From NCBI GenBank assembly GCA_025403435.1, contig CM046341.1, positions 13,477,219 to 13,541,218 on the forward strand: a stretch of DNA of 64,000 nt. Direction: 5' to 3'. The stretch is from Artocarpus heterophyllus. Its lineage: Eukaryota; Streptophyta; Magnoliopsida; Rosales; Moraceae. The notes beneath the pieces are model-generated. The model was given only the letters and a program-made list of their open reading frames with translations. It did no database searches and was not told where the DNA came from. Below are positions 46,907 through 58,340 of the stretch, piece after piece (position 1 is the first letter of the stretch; every line of letters begins with the position of its first letter). The translations under genes were made by a program, and so were the position numbers.

Positions 46907-49066
46907 TGTAACGTCCCGAAATTTATTTAATATTAATGTAATGTAAATGATGAATTAGTGTGCCATAATTAAAGTTTTAACTTTAATTAGATTATTTGGT
47001 TGGATTTTTAGTTTTTGGTTGTTTTGTTAAATTGATGTGTTCAAAAGATTTCTTATTGATTTAAAATGATGTTTTGAGTTTTAAAACACAATAATTTGTA
47101 AAATGTTAAAAATACTCCGTTTTGCAAAACCGTGGGCGGCACATGGTTTTCGCACAGTAAAACCGCCCACCGATTTTCTCTATTTATTTCTCTCTTCTCT
47201 CTCTCTCTCTCCTCATTCACGTTTCACTCTCTCTCTCTATTCTCTCTCTCGGCAGCCCCTCTCTCTCTCTCAATCTCTTTCAAAATTTTTGATTTCCATT
47301 CGAATCCAAGCTTCGGAACAGCAAGGAGGAAGCTCGGAGACGTGATTCAGCAACCGAGAACGCGGATTGAAGCTTCGATTCGAGGTTAGATTCGAAATTT
47401 CTAAACTTTTTACAAAATTTTCAATTTTGTGTGTTTTTGAAATCTAAGTTTGTTTTAGCTTAGAAAACCGTGAATTTGTGTTAAATGAACTTAAAACAAC
47501 TAGAATCTAAACCTAGATTGAAGAAAAACGGATTGGATTCAAGATTTTCATTTTTCTCCTCTTTTTCTCATTTTCGGATTTTTGAGGATTTTGAGTTTAA
47601 ATGTTGTTTAAATGATTCCAAACATGTTCTAGAATGTTTTTCTATCAACTATAGTTGTTTTTCATGCCTGGGATTTGAGAAAAACAGGTTAGAAACAAGA
47701 TTTGGATTTTGGGGATTGAGAAACCCGTGGCTGGGATTTCTGGATCTTCCCAGTTCGACAGGCCGAAGTTCATGTTCGGCAGGCCGGAGTGATGATCGGC
47801 AGGCCGGTGTTCTTCCGACCGGCAGGCCGAATCTGGGGAAATGTTCAGCAGGCCGAACCTTGTTTCTGGCAGGCCGAACTGTACAGTTCGGCAGGCCGAA
47901 GCAGGACGTCCGGCAGGCCGACCGAGGCATGGAAAATTTTGTGATTTTTACCCGATTTCACTGTTTTGAACCCTAATTTAAATCCCAACCTTATAGGATG
48001 ATTTTAATGATACAAATGGCACACTAGGACATCATGAAGTGATTTAGTAACATAGAATGTTTCGAACTAGATATTGATCGACTTAGTTTGTATTTAGGAT
48101 TGTTCGTGGTTCCGTGGAGCTAACGTATAGCGGACCGGGATTACGGTGTGGGGTACCGACACGAGTACTGAGGTAAGACTTCTATCCTATTTCTTTGGTA
48201 GCCTGGTTTTGAAATGATTTGGCTTTGAAAAGGATTTCTATCAAAATGTTTTCAACGGTTGTTTGAAAATGATTTTATCGGTTATATTTTTATATACCGT
48301 GACATGAAATGAATTTCATAATAAATATAATTGACAACACTCGGTAATTGGGTTTTGAATGATAATGATAATAAACACATGGGCATGATGCCATATCAGA
48401 GATCGGGTCGTGATCGACCTTGGGGGCAGGTCCCGAAACCCAGCTGGGCCACTACGGTGGTGATTTCATGGTTTGCCTAGGTAAAAGTAAACTGGTGTTT
48501 TGACTTGACGAGTAAACTGTTCTGTGTCAGAATGGTTCTACTCAATTTATTTATTTATTTATTCAAGTTTCCTTTCTGTATAACTCCTGATAATGTTATG
48601 TTCCTTTGCATTAAATTATTTTATAAAAACTTAGTCCTACTGAGCCTTTCGCTCACGTTTTATCTGTTTTAAATCCCCCCCCCCCCCTTCTAGGTGGTTT
48701 CCCATTTAGGTTTGGAGAAGATTCTTCGGACCGAACTCAGGAGCAATAGGAGAATTTATTTGCAATCTGTATTTATTAATCAAGGCATGTAAGACTTATC
48801 TCTATTTGTACTTGGACTGTAATTGTATTTGTGATATTGTCAGATTCATGTGTGTGCACAAGTTGTGGGTTGTGGAACCCATATTCGCGGTTTTTATCCA
48901 ATTATTGTTATTTGTTTAATGATTTTAAATTCGTTTATCAAATGTGGTGAAAAATCTCTTTATTTCTTGCCTAATTGGATTCTTAAACTCTCGGTTTTTA
49001 ATTAAATTCTCTTTTAATTAATCTAAATATTCCGCCACGTCACCTCCCGTTCTCCGGGGCGTGACA
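46907..49066 (+). repeat. 3' LTR, 2160 bp
   Basis: Same ends as the 5' LTR. It is longer because it keeps bases in the CT-rich leader (47208-47240) and the full palindrome array. Most differences from the 5' LTR are C-to-T or G-to-A. Confidence 0.95.
47753..47923. repeat. TTCGGC-AG-GCCGAA palindrome array, 3' LTR
   Basis: Eight units, matching the solo LTR at 21535-21712, including the 20-bp palindrome formed where gccgaactgt meets acagttcggc. Confidence 0.9.
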
Positions 49067-49071
49067 AAACT

Positions 49072-49560
49072 CATCTGCATGTATGTATGTAACTTGAAAG
49101 TATTTCATGCGTAAACATATTTTAGTAATAAAAAAACCTATTATTTTGTAAATTAGTATATTTTAGTGACAGAAAACCTATAAAATCTTACTTATTTAGG
49201 CCTCTTTTTACTTTTAAAGTTAAAAAAAAAATGTATGTATACAGAAGCATCTATGATGATGTCGGGTTGGATCTCTAATCCACACTGATTTAGGAATCTG
49301 CATGAGAAGCATCGCAATACTTCATAATCAAAAACATGATCTTCATGCCGCTAGTTATAATCGTCTATAAACACGATCATTACAGTCACATCGTTAATTA
49401 CTCACGATATATGTGGTTATTACACAATACGGCACAAACAACCATGAGACGACAACTAAAGAACTAGCATATTGACCTTTATTTCTAACTATCTAGCTAT
49501 TCATAACCAAGGCTGTCGTAAAGGAGCTGATACAAAGTATAGATTTCTCTCTCGTTTACT
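49072..49560. other. Noncoding part of unit 3 with MITE empty site
   Basis: Diverged paralogue of about 10100-10790. At 49531-49550 it reads tacaaagtatagatttctct with no insertion, the empty site for the MITE-like element of units 1 and 2. Confidence 0.6.
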
Positions 49561-49563
49561 TAT

Positions 49564-49723
49564 AGGGTGTTTAGCACAGTGATTAGAACTATTAGTTAGA
49601 ATTATTTTTACTGTAGCATATAAAAGTTTTATACTATAGTAACTTTTTTTTACTGCAGCATGTGAGAGTTTTATATTGTACATAACTGAATTAGTAGTTA
49701 AGACCGCCCCTACCAAACACCCT
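49564..49723. mobile_element. MITE-like repeat with GTGTTTGGC termini, unit 3 copy
   Basis: Paralogue of 10791-10953 with clearer termini: left agggtgtttagc, right accaaacaccct. Confidence 0.6.
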
Positions 49724-49986
49724 TTTACGCAAAGAATAAATTACCCGATTCACTTAATTTGTCAAGAAACACAATATTTTCAAAATGATACTTTTCCTTT
49801 TTATGGGTTTTTATTCCAAATAAAAACCTTATTTGTGGGTCATGCACCATTATGGGCGCCACGATGTCCAACAACTTGTTAAACACAGTCCCTAACCTTT
49901 GTTCCTCATCTTCACTTCTATAAAAGGAAAAAGTTTATATTGTTCCCAAAAAGAGGAAAAGTTTGTCATATATTTTATAGCGTTTT

Positions 49987-50053
49987 GGCGGCATAGCCAA
50001 GCAGTATGGCGGGGGATTGCACATTTCTCCGGTTCAAATTTGGGCGTTGCCTA
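49987..50053 (+). pseudogene. tRNA-Cys(GCA)-like pseudogene, copy 3
   Basis: The best-preserved acceptor (ggcggca) and D arm (gcc...ggc) of the three copies. Anticodon loop ttgcaca contains GCA and the T arm is ggttcaaatt. The variable loop is missing and acceptor pairing is incomplete, so function is unlikely. Confidence 0.5.
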
Positions 50054-52382
50054 ATCAATGAAAAAATCAAAATACTTTATTTTACTTTACTGATATAACA
50101 ATAATTTTTTTTTACAGTAGAAGCAAATAGAAGAAAAAGACTTTGGATTCTTGCTTGATTTAAATATATTTCGAGGAGGGGTGTAACGCCCCGAAATTGA
50201 TTTAATAATATTATAATGTAAAATGATGGATTAGTGTGCCATAATTAATATTTTAAAATTAATTTGATCATTTAATAAAATTTTAGATGTAAAGTTGTTT
50301 TGGTTATCTTAATGACTTTTAATTGTTTTTAATTATTTTAAATGTCATTTTGAATCTTTGGGACACAAAAATTTATAAAATGTCATATATATTCCGTTTT
50401 ACAAAACCGTAGACGGCACATAGTTTTCATACAGTAAAACCGTCCAATTTTTCTCTCTATTTATTCTCTCTCCTCTCCTCTCTTTGATTCACTCTCTCTC
50501 TCTCTGTAACACCCGAGAATTTCTAATGCATTAAAAATGCATTAAGTTGAGGATTATATTAAGACAAAAAGTATAATTTAAGGAAAATACTGTATAATAA
50601 CATAGAAAATTATACAGTATTAGAATAATACAGTGTAAAGAAGTACACTGATAAAGATATTACATTGCAAGAGTAAAGCAATATAGGAATGGGACTGTTT
50701 AAGGTCATGCAGTACAAAATTAGACTGTGTGGACCACAATTTTTTTATAAAAGTGCAAAAAGAAGAAAAAAAGAAAAAAAGAAAAAAATCTCACACAAAA
50801 TTCGTCTCTTTCTCTCTCTACTTTCTCTCTCCTTAAATCTCGTTCAAGATTCCGGCATTTTTTTTCGACACCTCTCACACCATTAGAAAGCTCTCGTTGA
50901 GCTGAGTCCAACGAGGTGCCGTGCCACCCAAAACGCCGCCGGAGGAGGCCACACGCGCCGCCCAAGGTGGTGATGAAATCTATTTTTTTTCGACGTGATT
51001 TCTCTGTCGTCTGACCACCAATCGACGTGATCTTGGTGTCTATGGACTCAGCATGAAGAAAGGAGCAAGATGGTACCACTTTTTCAGCTCGATTTTGGCT
51101 GAAAAAGCCTCGATAGAGTAGCTCCGTCGCCGCGGTGGAGCCACCGTAGCACCCGCCGTCTCCGACGGCGGTGTGACACACCGCTGGTGCTAAAAGGACT
51201 AGAGGGCAACGACAAGCAAGACCCCTCACTCAATTGCACCGTTCCGTCGCCCCTCGCTGGAGATCGAGGACACCTACCATTGCCACAATGGGTGAACTTA
51301 GGTTCACCATTTTCAGGCCTTGTTGTGCCAAATTGAGGGCACAAACACCTTCAGAGGATTAAGAGGAAGAAATTGGGCACCTCAATTGCACGAAATGATC
51401 ACCGATCGCCGGAGAACCATCTCCGTCGTCATGCACCGCCGTGGTAGAGGTGGAGCCACCATTCCATGCGATGTTGAGCTGCCCCACCATAGGGGAAATG
51501 CTCAGAGTGGCTCAGGGAACAAAACCCCTAAGCTAATTTGGCCGAACCACCACCGTAAAACCGAGATCAAAGCCACCAGTTTTGGCCAAGAAATTAGTCC
51601 TCGATTTGAGCATATGGAGGCCTAATTGGGTAAAATTGACCCCACCAATCAACTCAGGAGGGTCAAATTAAGGGGGGTAGGCCCGAGCTCAGCCTCCAAC
51701 GGAGCCAATTGACGGCGGTCAACCATCGGTCAACGGCGGTCAATGGTCGATCAACGACCAATTTGGGATTTTGTGATCCGGACCTCCGATCGAAGATTCG
51801 AGACCGCCTCCCGACTCATTTTGATGCTCTGAATGCAATGGTGACCTCCGTTTGAGCTAATTTCACTCCAATGAAAATCATCCAGTACCGACTATACGCA
51901 GATCGAGGCGATTCAAACAGCAGTAACGGAGTCCAGAATGACATTTTCAAGAATGTATAATCTCCATGAAGCATTCCTAGCTATGCATGGTTGCTCGAGG
52001 AGCACTGCAGAGGATGCTTCGCATACTGTAGATACAGCGAGATACAACTAAATCTGCTTAGCTCGGAAGTCCAAGTAAGTAAGAATCTCGCCTACAGTAT
52101 GAACCGTTTTAAAATAATTTTAGATGCTTTCATGAAAATTTATGAAAATGTATGATTAGTGATTGTTACACTGTTTTATGTGAGAATAGATTTTATAATG
52201 TTACAAGGTTGACGAAAAACCCGTTAAGGGTAAAATCATCATTATTAAGGAAACGGCTAGAACAAAATCGAGCACTCCGATTTAGCATAACGTTATTAGA
52301 TAACAAATGTTTTGTAATATGTTAAGTAATGAAATCGCCAGTAAGACAGAATATTTAATAATGGATGTTTAAGTAAACAAAA

Positions 52383-52510
52383 GGTAAACCGGTGGGTTAC
52401 GAGGTTAAAAGGAAAAGTAACTATGCTGGGTTATAAAGCTAAGTGAAGGAAAGGTAAACCGATGGTTTATAAGGTTAAGTAAAGACAACGGTAAACGAAT
52501 GTATACTAGT
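52383..52510. repeat. Array of GTAAACC/GGTTTAC palindromes, unit 3
   Basis: About four degenerate units (ggtaaaccggtgggttac and similar), the diverged counterpart of 6604-6780. Confidence 0.6.
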
Positions 52511-53002
52511 CAAGTTAAAAGGAAAGAATAGTTAATGTTTACGTTTTATTATCAATCAAGTAGATTGATAAAAAGAAAGTTAATTAACGAGTCGGCTGTC
52601 GTATGATCAGGACACAGAAGCCGACTAATGGATGGAAAAGGAATAAGACAGGAACGGAATAGAGAACGTTAGAGCATAGTCCGGGTAAGTTCAGACTTCA
52701 CCTACAGCATGAAGTAAATAGTTTTTAAATGCTTATATATACAATTGTAAATGAGTTTACGATGGTTATGCAAGTTATCTTTAAAGTATATTTGCATTTA
52801 TTATGCAAAAAAGTTCTAAAGTACAAAATAAGATTTACAATGAATTTACAACCGTCATATTTAAAGCCTATTTGCATATTGATACGCATGAATGTTATGA
52901 ACTATGATTGGTGTGTGTATTATAAATGTGCCATGACTTAAAGTATTATATGAATATAACATGAAATAGTTGCTATCCAAAGAAGAAAAATGTATAGCAA
53001 CT

Positions 53003-53236
53003 TTACGATATGAAAGTATGAACGACAAGTGTATGTATGAAATGAATGACAAGTGTATGTATGAAATGAATGACATGAGTATGAGTAATATGTGAAAGTA
53101 TGAAATGTGAAAGTATGATATGAACGACATGAGTATGAGTAATATGTGAAAGCATGAAATGTGAAAGTATGAAATGAATGACATGAGTATGAGTAAAATG
53201 TGAAAGCATGAAATGAGAAAGTATCATATGAATGAT
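53003..53236. repeat. Minisatellite gtatgaaatgaatgacatgagtatg-like
   Basis: Tandem units combining tatgaaatgaatgacat, gagtatgagtaa and tatgtgaaagtatgaaatgtg, with a higher-order period near 60 bases. The apparent open frames (His/Phe/Ser/Ile rich, minus strand) are repeat-derived. It is present only in this copy of the LTR. Confidence 0.75.
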
Positions 53237-53849
53237 ACGTATATGTATGATATGTTTATGAATATGATAAGTAAGTATGATACTTGTACGAGTGAATGAT
53301 ATAGATATAAATGTTATGATTGATGCTTGTTAGTTAGAATATAACAAGATATAGTATATAAGTGCAATACCATGTAGTGCATAATGAACATGCACAATAA
53401 GGTCCATAAGAAACCCATTAAGGATATAATCTCCAATTTGCCTATAGGAAACTAGAAAAATTACTATAAGACATCCTAGGTTCGATTAGAAATCATGAGA
53501 ATGATTTAGATAATTAAATAGAATTTGGAAAATTTCTCGTGACCAACAAAGAGGTCACAAGAGCAGAGCCAAGAGAGAAATATGAAAAGTTAAGCTCTAT
53601 TATGACCTTTAGAAGTTTTCAAACAAGTATGTAAACATGTTTTAGATAATCATTATCCCTAGTCTAGAATGACTAGATGATAAAAGACCTTATAGACTGA
53701 ACAATCAAAAGATGAACTTACTGGCCAGCCTTTATGTACCAGATTATGATCTAGATAACCTAGATACGAAATAGGATTAGTATAAGTCCTGTATTTCAAT
53801 AATGCATAATGTTTTATAATTTAAGTTATAAGTTTTATGAAGTATTTGT

Positions 53850-54215
53850 TATGTAATATATTGCATTTGTATGCAATATGTTTTAGAATAAAAGTTATGA
53901 TTTGTAATATGTGATTGCGATATATATTGCATTTGTATGCAATATGATTTAGAATAAAAGTTATGATTTGCAATATGTGACTGCGATATATATTGCATTT
54001 GTATGCAATATGATTCAGAATAAAAGTTATGATTTGCAAAATGTAATTGTTATATGATGCATTTGTTATGCAATTAGTTTCAGAGTACAAATTATGATTA
54101 GTAAAATGTGTTTACATTTTATGTTGCATTTGTTATGCAATGAGTTGCATTTGTTATGCAATAGATTTTAAAGTATAAGCTATGATTTGCAAGTGTATTT
54201 GCATATGATGTGGTT
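53850..54215. repeat. 66-bp tandem repeat carrying ATGCAA palindromes
   Basis: About five copies of a unit of roughly 66 bases starting gcaatatgWtttagaataaaag and ending attgcatttgtat. Adjacent copies make ttgcatttgtatgcaa palindromes at each boundary. This is the expanded counterpart of 7008-7310. Confidence 0.8.
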
Positions 54216-54651
54216 ATATTTGATGTGCTCACTAAGGTTAATAAGAAAGTAACGTAAAGTGAAAAGAAAGTGTCGTACCAGCCTCCTTGTTGTGAGGTAA
54301 TGAAAGTAAAGTTAAAGTTTGACCTCCCAGATGTGAGGTACACGATCTCAAAGTTCGATGGTCTTAAGTCTTCCACAAGGGAAGCATCACGTTTATGATC
54401 TCATGATTAAAGATGTTGGTACGACCACTAAAAGTTGTAAGATAAAGAAAGTTAAGGAACAAAAGGTGGAAGTTAAAGTCAGATAAGGAAAGTTGAAGTG
54501 TAAGATAAAAAAAGATAAGAAACAATGATAGAAAGTCAAAGTAAGAAAGAATGTTCATAAGATGCTCATAATCGAAAGTTCATAATTGAGCATAAATGAA
54601 AACATGCATTGTGATTGTATTTGATTTGTTTATTATGAAACATTTATATGC

Positions 54652-55020
54652 TATGAAAAACATTCTGAGGAATGTTTTATATTAAATATTTATGAAAACA
54701 TAAATGACGTTATGAAGAGCAATCTGAGGATTGTTTTATGTTAAATATTCTATGAAAAACATTATATAGATTGCTTTAGAAAAACGTTTATAAGAAACGT
54801 TTTAGGAATATTTTATGAAAAATGTTTATGATAAAAGTTTTAAGAAAAAGTTTATAAATGACGTTTTACGAAAAGAATTCTAAGGATTACTACATGTTAA
54901 GTGTTTTATAGAAAACGTTTATGAGAAATGTTCTAGAAAAGTTTTATGAAGAATGCTTATGAAAGTCGTTTTTATAAATGTCTATGGAAAATATTAATGA
55001 TATATGTTTCAAGAGAAAGG
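54652..55020. repeat. Array of AAACATT/AACGTTT palindromic motifs, unit 3
   Basis: Longer and more degenerate counterpart of 7751-7982. Confidence 0.55.
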
Positions 55021-56152
55021 CTTTCATGAGAAAAGTTTTAAAGCATGTTTAAATGCTTTGTGAGATTTTGTTTGAACTTACTGAATGAAAGCTCATAAAA
55101 AGTTTCTTCATGTTGTAGGTAGTTTTATGGGCGACCTAGTAGGACCCGTTAGAAGAGTTGGCTGCTGCGGAGGACGGATGCGAGGATTTGGATATGGATA
55201 CTACTACAGTAATGTTTCCGCTATTTAAAAGAAATATTTTCTACTATTTAATATAGTGTTTTCAAAGTTTTAAGAAAAAAAACAAAGTTTGAAGAAATGT
55301 TTCCAAGTTTTAAGATACAGTTTATGAACTAGTTTAATATAATTATAAAGTTAAGTTTTAAGCAATGTTTTAGTAAATGTTTCTTATTAAGTTTTAAGAA
55401 ACGATTTGAAATGATTTTAAAGTCAAGTGTTGAGTGAGGTCTCGACATGAATGGCGACAGAGGTCGCAACAGTTTTTAAGTACGTTTAAAGAATATGATT
55501 AGGAAAAAAAATATTTCAGTATTTTTCTTACTAAGTAAGATTACTGTTTAAGTAATGACGTTTAAGTAAGTAAAATGATTGTCCGAAAAGGCAGGTCGTC
55601 ACACTCTTTTTCTCTCTCTCTCTCCAAGCGCCTCTCACTTTCTCTCTTTCAGGTCTCTCTTCTTCTCTCTCCTTTTTCTCTCAAATTTGAACTCGAATCA
55701 AGCTCAAGCTTTGGGTTTTGGTGGATTGGAAGCTTGGGAGCTCGATTGAACAACCAAAGACGTGAATTGAAGCTTGAATTTTAGGTTAGATTTGAAATTT
55801 CTAAATTTTTTCAATTTTCAATTTTTCATGTATTTTTGAAATCTTAGTTTGTTTGAGCTTAGAAAACCCTTGATTTGCGTTAAAGGAACTTAGAAAAACT
55901 AGGATCTATGCTTTGTTTGAAGAAAAACAGATTAGATTCAAGATTTTTCATTTTTTCTCATTTTTCCCTATTTTTGGATTTTTGAGATTTTGTGTTCAAA
56001 TCTTGTTTAAATGAGTTCAAAAGTGTTCTATTATGTTTTCTATCATCTATGATTGCTTTCTATGCCTGGAATTTGAGAAAAACATGTTAAAATGAAGATT
56101 TGAGTTTTGGAAGACCCAAAACCCATGCCTGAAATTTCTAAAAATTTTCTAG

Positions 56153-56280
56153 TTCGGCAGGCCGGATTCATCCGTCCGGTAGGTTGAACCTGGGAATGTT
56201 CGACAGACCGGACATGGTCCTCTAGCAGGCTAAACTGTGCAGTTCGGCCGGCCGAACCAAGGGATCGGCAGACCGAATAA
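56153..56280. repeat. Degenerate GGCCGAA palindrome array, old solo LTR
   Basis: Around seven units (agttcggcaggccgga, gttcggccggccgaac, gatcggcagaccgaat and others), many with single changes in one arm. It is in the same LTR position as the arrays at 21535, 40875 and 47753. Confidence 0.8.
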
Positions 56281-57446
56281 ACAAGGGCAATTTTGTAATT
56301 TTTATCCGTTTTCACTATTTTGAATCCCGATTGAAATTTCAACTTTATAAAATGATTTTAAGGATACAAATGGGACACTAGGACATCATGAAATGGTTTA
56401 GTAACATAAAATGTCTCAAACTAGATATTGATTGACTTAGTTTGTATCTAGGATCGTTCGTGGTTCTACGGCGCTAACGTATAGCAGGTCGAGATTACGG
56501 TGTGGGGGTACTAGCACGAGTGTCGAGGTAGGACTTCTATCCCTTCTTTGGTAACCCAGTTTCAAATGATTTGGCTTTGAAAAGGGCTTTTATTAAAATG
56601 TTTTCAACGATTGATTGAAAATAAATTTATCGGTTATATTTTAATAAACTGTAAACTGAAATGAACTTCATAATGAATGATAATGAAAACATCTAGTAAA
56701 TGGATTTTTAATAATGATAGAAATGAACACAAGGGCATGATGCCATATCAGAGATCGAGTCGTGTAGCGATCAACCTTGGAGGCAGGTCCCGAAACCCAG
56801 CTGGGCCACTACGGTGGTGTTATTCATATGGTTTGCCTAGGAAAAAAAATGATGAGATTTCTGGTCGACCAAATAAACTGTTTTGGGTAAGAATGGTTTC
56901 ACTTAAATTTATTTGTCCAAGTTTTCTTTTAAATAATCTCTTGAATAACGATATTTCTTTTTAAATTGAATGATTTCTTAAGATATAGTCCTACTGAGCA
57001 TTTCGCTCACATTTTATTTGTTTTCAAACTTCCCCCTCTAGGTGGATTTCCTCTTAGGTTCAGAGGGGACTCAACAGACAAAACTCAGGAGCAGTTAAAG
57101 GGCTAGTAGATTATTTGTAATAATTGAACAAGGTATGTAAGGTTTTAACTTTTTTTGTACTTGGACTGTAGTTGTATTATTATATTGTCAGTACAATGTG
57201 TGTGCACAAGTTGTGGGTCAATGGGACCCATACTCGGTATATTTATTATTTTATTTCCTGCTTAATGATTTGCTCAATAATTTTATCGGTTTAATGAGTA
57301 TGAATTCTTTTACAAAATGGTTTTTAAATCTTTCATACTTTTATATTTAACTTAACCCTTAAACTCATGTTTTTAACTAAATTTTTATTTAATTAAATTA
57401 AATCAACCGCAACGTTACCTCCCGTACCTCAGGGCATGACACGGGG

Positions 57447-58340
57447 AGGAAATAAAAATGTCATAAATACCTTCTCTAAGGTTTTGTAAAAGATTATAGC
57501 CATCAAAAGAACTGATAAATGTTTCCTTAAAAAAAAAACATAAAATTTATTATGATAGTCCTTTCACAACTACTGTAGTGTTTACTGACTAGATCTTGAA
57601 TTAGATTGAATACTTGGACTAGATAATCTAATCAATTTATTAGTTATAGAAAGAATGGAAGATGCTTTATATGCTATATGTACTAGTAGAAGTCTTTGAG
57701 TACTCTGACATTCATTCAATTATTCGGTTGAATTGAATGGATAATTAGTTTTTACTATAACTTAGTTATATATACTTTTAGTTTATATACTTTTGTTTAT
57801 TTATATATTAGAGTTTTAACTTAACTAAAATAAAGTGCAAAAATAAATTTGAACTTTAAAATAATTTCGAGTCAAAAAGGTAATAGGACGTCTTTCATTC
57901 GTTCATAATGACAATAAAACATAGTTAGAATTGAATCAAATAAAATAAAAGGAAAAAATAAAAAACAAACAAAATAGAAGTATACGATAGATAATAATTT
58001 AGCTTAATTCTATTTTTGACTTAGTGAAATGTTGGGCGACAAAAGAAAGAATAGAACTTATTATTCTGACATTTTATAATATTCCTTTGATACTTTTTAA
58101 GACTTCAAGAGCTGTCTCTGTATATTTTGCTTGTACTAAATGTTTTTCGATTATACTAGAAATCTTCTAGTATAATCATTAGAACTTGGTCTAATTAGAT
58201 TTATTAGATTGTTTCATCAATAGTAGCAAATTAGAACCCTCTTTCTACTTGGCTTTGGCAATTCTACTATTATTAGTGAACAATAATTAAATAATTCCTT
58301 CTTTATATTTTTTCTTTCACTTGTAGTATGAGGAAGAAGT
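57447..58340. other. Noncoding part of unit 3
   Basis: Diverged paralogue of about 11400-12346, including ctagaaatcttctag. No gene is supported. Confidence 0.5.

Larger units (their letters stand above)
40057..49066 (+). mobile_element. Full-length Ty3/gypsy chromovirus (Tekay/Del-like), 9010 bp
   Basis: A complete LTR retrotransposon: 5' LTR, primer site complementary to initiator-Met tRNA, single gag-pol frame, polypurine tract and 3' LTR. It is flanked by a perfect 5-bp duplication, aaact (40052-40056 and 49067-49071). Domain order protease, reverse transcriptase, RNase H, integrase, chromodomain-like tail places it in the chromoviruses; the long LTRs and C-terminal segment suggest the Tekay/Del lineage. 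By eye the two LTRs differ by about 20 substitutions in 2.1 kb plus two larger indels, so the insertion is young. It is probably dead, because gag-pol has one premature stop. It sits only in unit 3, so it arrived after the array formed. Confidence 0.97.
50505..55603 (+). mobile_element. Nested 5.1-kb solo LTR in unit 3
   Basis: Starts tgtaacacccgag and ends aggtcgtcaca, inserted in the CT-rich leader of the outer LTR (flanks ctctc and ctctt). It is homologous at both ends and in the 3' half to the 4-kb LTRs at 4566 and 23500, but it has a GC-rich leader (about 50880-52080) where those have a purine-rich block. Open frames in the GC-rich leader, up to 169 codons on the minus strand, show no domain and are not called as genes. 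It has no gag or pol. Confidence 0.8.
50182..57441 (+). mobile_element. Diverged chromovirus-family solo LTR interrupted by a nested LTR
   Basis: Starts tgtaacgccccgaaattg and ends cagggcatgaca. The flanks are agggg and cgggg, a 5-bp duplication with one mismatch. Without the nested insertion it is about 2.16 kb and aligns along its length with the LTRs of the full element (leader, GGCCGAA array at 56153-56280, cctactgagcatttcgctcac near 56990), but is far more diverged. It is therefore an older solo LTR of the same family. No internal coding region. Confidence 0.88.

Noticed and set aside
50720..51229. 169-aa minus-strand frame
   Set aside because: It sits in the GC-rich leader of a nested LTR, overlaps low-complexity sequence and matches no motif I know.
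52861..53227. Repetitive minus-strand frames of 107 and 74 aa
   Set aside because: They are products of the period-60 minisatellite.
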